Positions 1 to 7,856 of a stretch of 64,000 nt of DNA are shown piece after piece (positions within the stretch are counted from its first letter, which is position 1; every line of letters starts with the position of its first letter). The position numbers were made by a program, and so were the translations under genes. The stretch comes from Oscillospiraceae bacterium (lineage in GTDB: Bacteria; Bacillota; Clostridia; Oscillospirales; Oscillospiraceae). The DNA is taken from NCBI GenBank assembly GCA_017448455.1, contig JAFSLL010000148.1:58551-122550 (forward strand), in the 5' to 3' direction. The notes below the pieces were generated by a model. It made no database searches and was not told the DNA's origin. It worked only from the letters and a program-made list of their open reading frames with translations.

Positions 1-818
1 GGTTTAACATCCGGATCATGGCTGCACAGTACAGCGGCACAGCCGGGGTCTGCTGCCATGTCGGCAATCCAGCGCAGGCTCTTCTTCTGCCACTCCCGGG
101 CAAAGCCAAAACCCGGGGCAATCATCTCCTGCCAGTTGCGGGGAGAAAAGGCAGCGTCCGCTGTGAGAAGGGCAAAGCGTTTTCCATCTCGAATTACGAT
201 CGCAGCCTGACCTTCCGTATGGCCGGGAACATTGACCAATTGAACGCTCTCATCTCCAAACAGGTCAATGACCCAATGGTTTGGACCGAGTGACGAACCG
301 CGGTAAAATGGGCGTTCCATGGGATACCGGATCCACAGATTCTGCGGCTGCCGCGTCTTGAATACGGTGCGGCAGGACCAGTAGTATTCATATTCCGGAA
401 GGACAATATGCTTTGCTTTGTTTACATGCCTTAATCCGGAGACATGATCCGGGTCCAGATGTGTCAGGAGCACATAGTCCAGATCTTCCGCCCGGATCCC
501 CATCGCTGCCAGCTGCTCATGGACCGCCATTCTCTCCGGAAGGGCAGGATGGAAAAGCGCCGTCAGGTGGGACGGGAGGACGGCAGATGCCGCTTTCAGA
601 TCATACACGCCCCGGGGGCTTATCTCCCGACACCAGCCCGTGTCCACAAGGAGCAGGCCTTTCGGATGCTCAATCAGGTAGGTGAAAACAGGAAGCGTTA
701 TTCTTTTCTCATCCGCAGCGGTAAGCTGCTTTGTCTTCTCAATCAGGTCAAATCGTCTGCCATAGGGAACCGTCGGGTCTACGGAAATGCTCCCGCACTG
801 CAGTACATGAATCTTCAT
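1..818 (-). CDS. MBL-fold metallo-hydrolase, N-acyl homoserine lactonase-like (3' end cut by window edge)
   Basis: The reading frame starts at an ATG at 818 and runs off the left edge after about 273 residues. All metal ligands of the metallo-beta-lactamase fold are visible: H120-L-D122-P-D124-H125, H200 in PGHTEG, D221 in TADAA and H267 in SHDPD. D122 replaces the second histidine of the usual HxHxDH motif, a variant I associate with a lactonase-like branch of COG0491 in Bacillota. It probably hydrolyses a lactone or ester in the cytoplasm; the substrate is unknown. It follows the TetR gene by only 16 nt, so the two are probably one transcript. Very little of the C-terminus is likely missing. 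Confidence 0.8.
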   Translation of the reverse strand, partial: MKIHVLQCGSISVDPTVPYGRRFDLIEKTKQLTAADEKRITLPVFTYLIEHPKGLLLVDTGWCREISPRGVYDLKAASAVLPSHLTALFHPALPERMAVHEQLAAMGIRAEDLDYVLLTHLDPDHVSGLRHVNKAKHIVLPEYEYYWSCRTVFKTRQPQNLWIRYPMERPFYRGSSLGPNHWVIDLFGDESVQLVNVPGHTEGQAAIVIRDGKRFALLTADAAFSPRNWQEMIAPGFGFAREWQKKSLRWIADMAADPGCAAVLCSHDPDVK

Positions 819-834
819 GGAATCATCCTTTGTT

Positions 835-1416
835 TTATGAATGTGTCAGATTTCCCAGGTATCCGATGATATTGTCGCTGATTTCTCCGGTCAGCGCACC
901 ATTGTAATTGCAGATAAAAGTGCCCGCGATGAGAATCATCATGGCCTCTGCCTCATGTTTGCCGACCTCCGGTCCGTAGATGGCGATCAGGCACTGCTCC
1001 ATGGTCTCGCGCCACTCGCGAAATTCTGCCCTGACCAGATCGGCGACCACATCGCTATAATGTGCCAGCACGTAGGTCTGCGTCGTGGCATTCGGGCGCT
1101 GCTCGCCCTCCTCGCCTCGCGCGACGTAAGACATGAAGGCATTCATATAGGCGAGATTGCTCTCGTAGTTAGTGCGCGGGTGCGTCGCGAACCAAAGCTT
1201 GCATTTCTCAGTCATGAAGTCCCTGGTATAACGCAGATAGCTCACGACCAGATCATCCCTGCTCTCAAAATAGTGCAGAAGTTTGGGGTGTGACATCCCG
1301 GCCTCCTCCGCAATATCCCGCAGCGTGATCTTCATCATGGGCTTTTTCTCAATGCAGCGCTCGAAGGCCATCAGAATCTCCATCCTGACGGCTTCTTTAT
1401 CGACGATTAAAGGCAT
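835..1416 (-). CDS. TetR/AcrR family transcriptional regulator
   Basis: This 193-residue protein has an N-terminal TetR helix-turn-helix at about residues 25-50 (ITLRDIAEEAGMSHPKLLHYF), followed by a helical ligand-binding region with no assignable ligand. The ATG at 1416 is preferred over the GTG at 1419 because GAGGGA lies at a proper distance from it. The gene sits between the HMA-SafE gene and the lactonase-like gene, all on the same strand. A promoter inside the end of the SafE gene (1440-1468) probably gives it its own transcript. It is a candidate to bind the tandem palindrome at 4547-4580; this is inference. Confidence 0.85.
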   Translation of the reverse strand: MPLIVDKEAVRMEILMAFERCIEKKPMMKITLRDIAEEAGMSHPKLLHYFESRDDLVVSYLRYTRDFMTEKCKLWFATHPRTNYESNLAYMNAFMSYVARGEEGEQRPNATTQTYVLAHYSDVVADLVRAEFREWRETMEQCLIAIYGPEVGKHEAEAMMILIAGTFICNYNGALTGEISDNIIGYLGNLTHS

Positions 1417-1439
1417 CACAATCCCTCACTTTCAGAGAA

Positions 1440-1468
1440 AGTATACTCAGATCTCAGCGTAAAAGCAA
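1440..1468 (-). promoter_or_regulatory. Promoter for the TetR-lactonase pair
   Basis: On the minus strand a -35 TTGCTT (1463-1468) and a -10 TATACT (1440-1445) are separated by 17 nt, upstream of the ATG at 1416. The -35 lies inside the 3' end of the SafE gene. Confidence 0.5.
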
Positions 1469-2401
1469 GAGACCGCCGATCAGCATTTTCAATCCCATCG
1501 AGGTAACCAACACCGCGCCGAGCTTCCGGAGATACTTTGTCCACTTTTGCGGCAGCAGCGCACCGAGAGAGGCAAAGAGCAGCATCAGCGGCACCGTTCC
1601 GAGTGCGAAGGCCAGCATCAGTATTGCGCCTTTCGCCGCGCTGCCTGAGGACATGGCACAGAGCCAGGCGGCGTACAGCGCGCCGCAGGGCATCAATCCC
1701 GTCAGCAGGCCGACTATCAGCGGTGTCCGGCGCCGGAGCCTGTCCGGCAGTCGGCAGACTGTTCCCGATTCTCCCGGGAGGGACGGCAGCACGGGCAGAA
1801 GTCCCCACATGTTGAGACCCAGCAGAGCCACGGCAAGGCCGATCATGGTAAACAGCATTGACTTCATGCTGAGGGTGTAGTTCAGCACCGTGCCCAGCGC
1901 GCCAAAGGCAGCGCCCAGCGCCGTGTAGGAGAGCGTACGCCCGCCGTTGTATGACAGTGCCGCGCCGAGATGCGCCTTTCGTCCCTCCCGTCCGTGACAG
2001 GCGGAGAGCAGGACACCGCCGCACATGCCGAGGCAATGCGGGCTGGTCGAAAGACCAAGCAGAAACAGCGCCCCGAAGCTTGCGCTGCCAATCTCCGGCG
2101 AGGCTCCACCCCAGCAGAACAGCAGCCAGACGAGCAGGACGGTAAGCGCAGCACAGCCCAGGTCGAGCAATCGCTCGACAAGGCTGCGTTCACCGGTGTC
2201 ATAACCGAGTGACCTGATGCGCCTCTCCATCTCTTCCGGTGTAAGCAGGGCAGGATCGTAGCTGACCACAGCGAGCGCCCTGCGGTAGCTGACGTTTGCA
2301 CGGATAACGCCTTTTGTCCGCAGCAGCATGCCGGAGATTTCATCGGTGCAGCTCCGGCAGATCATACCGCGGATCCTGATTTCACAGCTTTCCGTTTTCA
2401 T
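1454..2401 (-). CDS. HMA domain-SafE/UreH-type membrane protein fusion
   Basis: The protein has 315 residues. Residues 1-70 form a heavy-metal-associated domain with the metal-binding motif MICRSC. The rest is a six- or seven-helix SafE/TauE-like (UreH_2) module with the conserved SPHCLGMCGG and LTGLMPCG segments. Such proteins are linked to copper or sulfur handling and cytochrome biogenesis at the membrane. The ATG at 2401 follows GGAGGCAGCGG and overlaps the end of the copper ATPase gene by 20 nt, so translation is probably coupled. The HMA domain missing from the ATPase is found here, suggesting that the two proteins share one metal-delivery function. The transported substrate is not known. 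Confidence 0.85.
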   Translation of the reverse strand: MKTESCEIRIRGMICRSCTDEISGMLLRTKGVIRANVSYRRALAVVSYDPALLTPEEMERRIRSLGYDTGERSLVERLLDLGCAALTVLLVWLLFCWGGASPEIGSASFGALFLLGLSTSPHCLGMCGGVLLSACHGREGRKAHLGAALSYNGGRTLSYTALGAAFGALGTVLNYTLSMKSMLFTMIGLAVALLGLNMWGLLPVLPSLPGESGTVCRLPDRLRRRTPLIVGLLTGLMPCGALYAAWLCAMSSGSAAKGAILMLAFALGTVPLMLLFASLGALLPQKWTKYLRKLGAVLVTSMGLKMLIGGLLLLR

Positions 2402-4028
2402 CCGCTGCCTCCACTTTATTCAGCTGCATTGAGTGCAGCAGAATGCCGTTAGACGAGAGCGTCATGGCCGCCGCGGCGATCGAGGGATTTACGATCCCGC
2501 AGGCAGCGACGGGGATACAGATCAGGTTGTAAAACAGCGCCCAGCCGAGGTTTTGCCGCACTGTTCTTCGGGCAGCTCCGGCAAGACGCAGCGCCTGCGG
2601 CACCCGACCGATACGCCCTCCCGGAAGCACCGCATCCGCGCACTCAATCGCGACATCGGTTCCCGTTCCCATGGCAATCGCAAGATCGGCTTCCGCCATG
2701 GCCGGGGCATCATTGATTCCGTCCCCCACCATGGCAACACGGCTGCCTTTCCTTTTCAGGCGTGTGATCTGCGCAGCTTTTTCTTCCGGTTTGACCTCAA
2801 AGAGAACGTGCTCGATCCCGCATTCGCCCGCGATGCGCCTTGCCGTTTCCTCCTTATCGCCGGAGATCATCCAGACATCCAGTCCGAGTGCACGGCAGGC
2901 GTCAACAGCGTTTCTTGCGTCCTTACGGAGAGGATCCAGGACACCCGGCTCCACGCGCCCCTCAGTCAGCGTACCGGTCTTATCAAAGACGACCGTATCA
3001 ACCCCCCAAGCCTTTTCGATGGCCGAGGCGTCCTTGAAGAGAATCCCCAGCTCGGCTGCCCGTCCGGACGCTGTCATCAATGCGGCAGGCGTGGCAAGGC
3101 CCAAGGCGCAGGGGCAGGCGATCACCAGCACACCGCAGACGGTCGAGACCGCCTTGCCCCAGTCACCGGGGGCAAGCTGGAAGAACCAGAGAGCGAAGAT
3201 CAATGCGGCCAGCACAATCACGGAGGGAACAAAGATCGAGGCGATCCTGTCCGCGAAACGCTGTACCGGCGCTTTTTCACTCTGCGCGCGGCGCACGAAG
3301 GCCGCCATCTGCTGCAGGGTCGAATCTTCCCCGACAGACGTCGCCGTGTAGGTAACCTTGCCCTCGCGGTTGAGCGTTCCTCCGGTGATGCTGTCGCCGG
3401 GGTACTTTTCCACGGGGATGCTCTCGCCGGTCAGAAGGGACTCATCCACGAGGCAGCTTCCTTCGAGAATCGTTCCGTCGGCAGGGATGCGCTCGCCCGG
3501 GCAGAGAAGGATCGTGTCGCCGGAGACGATCTCCGCTACGTCGATTTCCGTTTCTTTTCCATTGCGCAGCACGATTGCGGTCCTGGGCTGCAGGCGCAGG
3601 AGGCTGCGCACCGCCTCGCCGCTTTGATAGATCGCCACCGATTCCAGATAACGTCCGAAGAGCAGCAGCGAGATCAGCACCCCATCGCAGAGATAATAGA
3701 GTTTGATGTTCTCCGTCACGGTAAAGACGACGACCGTGCTGTAAGCGTAGATCGCCGTGGTGGACAGCACCACAAGCAGGTCCATGCCTACTGTGCGGTT
3801 CTTCAAGCCACGAATCGTGTTTCGGACAAAGTACTGTCCCGGGCCGAACTGCAGCGCCGTTGCCAGCACGAACTGAAAGTGCGGCGGAAGATCCCAGAGA
3901 AGCGGCATGCTCAGCGCGGTCGAAATAATCAGCAGCCGGAGCAGACGGAAGCGCTGCTTGAGCTCCTCCGCCTCGTCTCCATATACCTCGCAGCCGCAGC
4001 CAAGGATGACACTCCCGGAATTATCCAA
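2382..4028 (-). CDS. Copper-type P1B ATPase lacking the nucleotide-binding (N) domain
   Basis: This 548-residue protein has the membrane and catalytic landmarks of CopA-type ATPases: TGES at 200-203 in the actuator domain, CPC at 305-307 in the metal-transporting helix, the phosphorylation motif DKTGT at 349-353, GDGIND at 435-440, and a C-terminal YN...MTLSS pattern typical of copper pumps. There is no N-terminal HMA domain, although residues 10-13 are GCGC. Directly after DKTGTLTEG comes LDPLRKDA, the segment that normally restarts the P domain, so the roughly 120-residue N domain with its HP motif is absent and the frame is intact. The start is TTG at 4028 behind AAGGAAG, overlapping the upstream gene by 8 nt. 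Whether it can still bind ATP is unclear. Confidence 0.85.
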   Translation of the reverse strand: MDNSGSVILGCGCEVYGDEAEELKQRFRLLRLLIISTALSMPLLWDLPPHFQFVLATALQFGPGQYFVRNTIRGLKNRTVGMDLLVVLSTTAIYAYSTVVVFTVTENIKLYYLCDGVLISLLLFGRYLESVAIYQSGEAVRSLLRLQPRTAIVLRNGKETEIDVAEIVSGDTILLCPGERIPADGTILEGSCLVDESLLTGESIPVEKYPGDSITGGTLNREGKVTYTATSVGEDSTLQQMAAFVRRAQSEKAPVQRFADRIASIFVPSVIVLAALIFALWFFQLAPGDWGKAVSTVCGVLVIACPCALGLATPAALMTASGRAAELGILFKDASAIEKAWGVDTVVFDKTGTLTEGRVEPGVLDPLRKDARNAVDACRALGLDVWMISGDKEETARRIAGECGIEHVLFEVKPEEKAAQITRLKRKGSRVAMVGDGINDAPAMAEADLAIAMGTGTDVAIECADAVLPGGRIGRVPQALRLAGAARRTVRQNLGWALFYNLICIPVAACGIVNPSIAAAAMTLSSNGILLHSMQLNKVEAADENGKL

Positions 4029-4527
4029 CTTTCGCTTCCTTTTTCAGACGCGCCCAATGCCGAAAGCCGATCACGGCGCAGGGCACACAGCAGGGCACCA
4101 TATGAAACAGCAGTACCCAACTCAGCCAGTCAACACCCTGATAGTAATTCCCCTGATAAGTGACACCCTTCATCAAGGCAAAGTAGGAAAAGTTCCACAC
4201 ACCCCACAGCCCCGTAGCTGAGCCGAAGAGATGGAGCCCCAGGAAGGACGCCGGTGTGAAAATGCCGCCGATCGCCCCAACGAGCGTAGCGGACATGCGG
4301 CGGGACTTGGCAAGAAAGATCGTGACAACAGGAAAGATGTACACGGTGAGGTTCAGCGCCCAGAGGGAAAGAGGAATGGTATAGCCCCAGTTGAGCGCCT
4401 GACGGATATGATCGCCGTCATGGATCAGTACAGCGATGACCATAATGATCCCGCAGACGAACATGGTATGTGCGGTTTTTTCATCCAGCTTCCTGTCGAG
4501 CATGGCAGCGGTTTGCTTATCGGACAT
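4021..4527 (-). CDS. Small multi-pass membrane protein, unknown function
   Basis: The 168-residue protein starts at ATG 4527, directly after AAAGGAGGCATTTTC. It has about four hydrophobic segments and the charged motif HDGDHIRQAL near residue 36; the C-terminal part carries CCVPC before a basic tail (KKEAK). I do not recognise the family. It is the first gene of a run with the copper-type ATPase and HMA-SafE genes, so a role in metal or envelope redox homeostasis is possible. A second ATG-like start further upstream would place the coding region inside the operator, so the later start is preferred. Confidence 0.75.
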   Translation of the reverse strand: MSDKQTAAMLDRKLDEKTAHTMFVCGIIMVIAVLIHDGDHIRQALNWGYTIPLSLWALNLTVYIFPVVTIFLAKSRRMSATLVGAIGGIFTPASFLGLHLFGSATGLWGVWNFSYFALMKGVTYQGNYYQGVDWLSWVLLFHMVPCCVPCAVIGFRHWARLKKEAKVG

Positions 4528-4546
4528 GAAAATGCCTCCTTTTAAA

Positions 4547-4580
4547 ATTACCGTTTGGTTATTGTTGACCATTTGGTAAT
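4547..4580 (-). promoter_or_regulatory. Tandem palindromic operator, TetR type
   Basis: The + strand reads ATTACCGTTTGGT, 8 nt, then ACCATTTGGTAAT. The two 13-nt arms form an imperfect dyad (10 of 13 pairs). On the minus strand each half also contains an ACCAAAYGGT box. The dyad covers the expected transcription start of the membrane protein-ATPase-SafE run, so a bound repressor would block it. Confidence 0.6.
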
Positions 4581-4583
4581 TAT

Positions 4584-4613
4584 AAAATAACACAACATCT
4601 TCTTCTCTGTCAA
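4584..4613 (-). promoter_or_regulatory. Promoter of the metal-transport gene run
   Basis: A consensus -35 TTGACA (4608-4613 on the minus strand) is followed after 18 nt by an extended -10, TGT-TATTTT (4584-4589), immediately upstream of the tandem operator. Confidence 0.55.
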
Positions 4614-4632
4614 GAGAAGAATCAGGTCCGAT

Positions 4633-7110
4633 TTAAAGATACTTTCCAGTCACACTCTCCGCGCAGTTTCTGATTTCTTCCGGTGTTCCGCAGGCAACGA
4701 CCCTGCCGCCATCCTCGCCGCCCCCCGGCCCCATGTCAATGATGTAGTCGGCAGCGCGGATCACGTCCAGGTCATGCTCAATTACGATGACGGTCGCGCC
4801 ATGGTCGATCAGCGTCTGAAATACATTCAGCAGCGTTTCCACATCTTTCGGGTGCAGCCCGATGGTCGGCTCATCGAAGACAAAAACGGAATCATCCTGC
4901 TGTCTGCCCATCTCAGAGGCCAGTTTCAGCCGCTGTGCCTCGCCTCCGGACAGGCCCGGAGTCTCTTCGCCAAGGGTCAGATAGCCCAGTCCCAGATCTC
5001 GGAGGATCTCCAGTCTCGGTCGAACGGCGTTCATTTCACCACAGAATTCCAGAGCGGTATTAATGTCCATGTCCATCAGCTCGGGCAGAGACCGCTCTTC
5101 CCCGGACTTGTTTTTATAGTGAATCTTTTTGGCAGCTCTGCTGTAACGCGAGCCACGGCAGTCCGGGCAGGGAATATCCACGTCCGGCAGGAACTGAACA
5201 TCCAGCGAGATCTGGCCCGTTCCGTCACAGACCGGGCAGCGAAGCGAGCCGGTGTTATAGGAGAAATCCCCCGCTTTATAACCGTGCTGTCTGGCAGCTT
5301 TGGTCCGCCCGTAAATCTTTCTCAGCTCGTCGTGGACGTTCGCGTAAGTGGCAACCGTAGAGCGGACATTGATGCCGATGGGCGTCGCGTCGATCAGCTT
5401 GACATGTCGGATGCCCTCCGCTTCAATCCTCTTCACGTGCTCCGGCATCTTCTTCCCGCTGCAGAGAGCATCCAGCGCCGGAACCAGACTCTCCAGAATC
5501 AGCGTCGTCTTTCCCGAGCCGGAAACACCGGTAATAACGGTAAGCCCGGTCTTCGGAATACGAACGGAAAGGGGCCTGACGGTATGGATCGCATCCGTCT
5601 CCATGAAAATGTCGCCGTTAGAAAAGACGCTTTTCCGGCGGACGGGCGTCTGTTTCCCCGAGAGATACCTGCCGATCACGGAAGACTCAGCATTCTCGAT
5701 GTCTTCGATCGTCCCTTCGGCGATGACCGTACCGCCTTTCGCGCCCGCTTCCGGTCCCATTTCAATGAGCCAGTCCGCCTCTCTCAGGATCTGCGTATCG
5801 TGATCGACCAGCAGAACGGAATTCCCGTCCCGTACCAAATCATGCATGACGCCGTTGAGGCCCACGATGTTGGCAGGATGCAGGCCGATGGACGGCTCGT
5901 CCAGGACATACAGCACACCCGTTGTCCGGTTGCGCACCGCGCGGGCCAGCTGCATCCGCTGCCGCTCGCCGGTGGACAGGGTGGAGGAAGCTCTGTCCAG
6001 TGTCAGATAGCCCAGTCCCAGCTCCATCAGACGCGCGGCGACTTCCAGATAGGACTCGCAGATATTCTGCGCCATCGGGCGCATCTCCGCCGGAAGAGAA
6101 GCCGGAACCTGCCTCACCCACGCGACAGAATCCTTCAGGCTCATCTCACAGGCCTGATCAAGAGAGAGCCCCAACAGCTTCGGCGCTCTGGCAGCATCCG
6201 ACAGTCTTGTGCCGTGACATGTCGGACAGATGTCTTCCCTGAGAAACTTTTCCACCCGTTTCATGCCTTTTTCATCTTTGACCTTGTTCAGGGCATTGAG
6301 CACCGTGGCTGTCGCGCTGTAATAGGTGAAGTCCATCTCCCCTGCCGTGGCGGTATCCGCCTTTTTCGGCCGGTAGAATATGTGCTTCTTCTCCATCGGA
6401 CCGTCATAGACGATCTCTTTCTCCCGATCTGTCAGATCCCGGAACGGGATGTCGGTACGCACCCCCATTGCCCGGCAGACATCGGTCATCAGCGACCACA
6501 TCAGACTGTTCCACGGAGCCACTGCCCCATCGTCGATGGAAAGATTTTCATCCGGGACGAGTGTACTGCGGTCCACCGTCCGGACCGTCCCTGTCCCGCC
6601 ACAGCACTTGCAGGCTCCCTGCGAATTGAAAGCGAGCTCCTCCGCACCGGGTCCGTAAAAATGCTCGCCGCATTCCGGACAGACGATCTCCTGCATCAGC
6701 GCGACCTGGAATCCCGGCTTCACGTAGTGACCGTTCGGGCAGCGGTGGGAGGAAAGCCGCGAAAACATCAGGCGCAGGCTGTTTAAGAGTTCCGTTCCTG
6801 TACCAAAGGTCGAACGAATGCCCGGCACCCCCGGCCGCTGGTGCAGCGCCAGGGAGGCGGGGACATACAGCACTTCATCCACATCGGCGCGGGATGCCTG
6901 AGTCATCCTCCGTCTGGTATAGGTGGAAAGGGATTCGAGGTACCTTCTGGATCCCTCCGCATAGAGGACACCCAAAGCAAGGGAGGACTTTCCCGAGCCG
7001 GACACTCCCGCGATCCCGACAATTTTATGAAGCGGGATATTTACATCAATGTTCTTCAGATTATGGACGCGGGCGCCCCTGACCTCGATAGCTTCCGGTT
7101 GACGATCCAT
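4633..7110 (-). CDS. UvrA2-like excinuclease ATPase
   Basis: At 825 residues the protein is shorter than standard UvrA (about 940). It keeps two ABC ATPase modules: Walker A GVSGSGKSS at 35-43 and a second GVSGSGKTT, signature sequences STGERQ and LSGGEAQ, and Cys-rich zinc sites (CPECGEHF with CKCCGGTG; CPVCDGTG with CPDCRGS). The UvrB-binding region that normally follows the first Walker A region is missing, as in UvrA2 proteins linked to DNA-damaging drug tolerance. The ATG at 7110 follows AAAGGCGGT; an in-frame extension upstream to 7299 is not supported by a ribosome site. It is transcribed alone. Its exact role (repair or drug shielding of DNA) is inferred. Confidence 0.9.
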   Translation of the reverse strand: MDRQPEAIEVRGARVHNLKNIDVNIPLHKIVGIAGVSGSGKSSLALGVLYAEGSRRYLESLSTYTRRRMTQASRADVDEVLYVPASLALHQRPGVPGIRSTFGTGTELLNSLRLMFSRLSSHRCPNGHYVKPGFQVALMQEIVCPECGEHFYGPGAEELAFNSQGACKCCGGTGTVRTVDRSTLVPDENLSIDDGAVAPWNSLMWSLMTDVCRAMGVRTDIPFRDLTDREKEIVYDGPMEKKHIFYRPKKADTATAGEMDFTYYSATATVLNALNKVKDEKGMKRVEKFLREDICPTCHGTRLSDAARAPKLLGLSLDQACEMSLKDSVAWVRQVPASLPAEMRPMAQNICESYLEVAARLMELGLGYLTLDRASSTLSTGERQRMQLARAVRNRTTGVLYVLDEPSIGLHPANIVGLNGVMHDLVRDGNSVLLVDHDTQILREADWLIEMGPEAGAKGGTVIAEGTIEDIENAESSVIGRYLSGKQTPVRRKSVFSNGDIFMETDAIHTVRPLSVRIPKTGLTVITGVSGSGKTTLILESLVPALDALCSGKKMPEHVKRIEAEGIRHVKLIDATPIGINVRSTVATYANVHDELRKIYGRTKAARQHGYKAGDFSYNTGSLRCPVCDGTGQISLDVQFLPDVDIPCPDCRGSRYSRAAKKIHYKNKSGEERSLPELMDMDINTALEFCGEMNAVRPRLEILRDLGLGYLTLGEETPGLSGGEAQRLKLASEMGRQQDDSVFVFDEPTIGLHPKDVETLLNVFQTLIDHGATVIVIEHDLDVIRAADYIIDMGPGGGEDGGRVVACGTPEEIRNCAESVTGKYL

Positions 7111-7301
7111 GCGATACCGCCTTTCTTCCTGCTGCTTTTTATGTATTTTACCATATTCCGTTCCTGATGAAAAAGCAATCCTGAAATAATAAGAAACTTC
7201 CGTTTGACGACAATTCGTCGCCAGGCGGAAGTTCTCTCTTTCCCATCGCAAAGTGATCAGGAATGTATTTATAAAATGGGATCCCGGGATCAGCATCATT
7301 T

Positions 7302-7856
7302 CTATCTGTCTCCCGGCAGCATATGATAAAGAATCCCGGCTAATTCCGCCGGAGTTTCCACGCAGCCGTTTTCCAGCCAGCGCCTCGTAAGGGCTACAAA
7401 ACCCGCCCGGATATATTCGTAATAGTACCGCATATGTGCTTCGTTCTCAACATGGTGAGCCTGAAACATCGGGACAAACTGATGTTCCCACACGTATTGG
7501 ATGCTTTCTCCCGCAAACACGGCATCCCCTCTGCTCAGATAAACCCGATAAAAATGCCGATTCTGCCCGACATAGACAAGCAGCTGCTCCAGCAGCGCAG
7601 GGGACCTGGTCAAATCCGCCAGCGGCGAGTTTCTGTCCGCAATGGACTGGTACAGACCGTGCTGGATCTCTCGCTCCACAGTCTCCATCAGCGCATACAC
7701 ATCGGCGTAGTGCCGGTAGAAGGTCGAGCGGTTGATCCCCGCACGTTCGCAGAGTTGGCCCACTGAGGGCACCAGCTCCTGCTCCAGATCCTGAAGCAAT
7801 GCCTCGCGAAGTCGTTTTTCCGTTTCCCTGTGAAGCTGATTGTTGGCGGTGTTCAT
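7302..7856 (-). CDS. TetR/AcrR family regulator coupled to the MATE exporter
   Basis: This 184-residue protein has its helix-turn-helix at about residues 32-55 (LCERAGINRSTFYRHYADV) and a C-terminal helical domain like TetR_C of Clostridia. Its ATG (7856) overlaps the stop of the MATE gene as ATGA, so it is translated from the same transcript as the exporter. It is the likely repressor of that transcript, possibly through the dyad at 9273-9294. A much longer in-frame reading upstream lies within the MATE gene and is not real. Confidence 0.85.
   Translation of the reverse strand: MNTANNQLHRETEKRLREALLQDLEQELVPSVGQLCERAGINRSTFYRHYADVYALMETVEREIQHGLYQSIADRNSPLADLTRSPALLEQLLVYVGQNRHFYRVYLSRGDAVFAGESIQYVWEHQFVPMFQAHHVENEAHMRYYYEYIRAGFVALTRRWLENGCVETPAELAGILYHMLPGDR

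Noticed and set aside
2433-4163. A 576-codon + strand frame
   Set aside because: It is antisense to the copper-type ATPase with no domain-like content.
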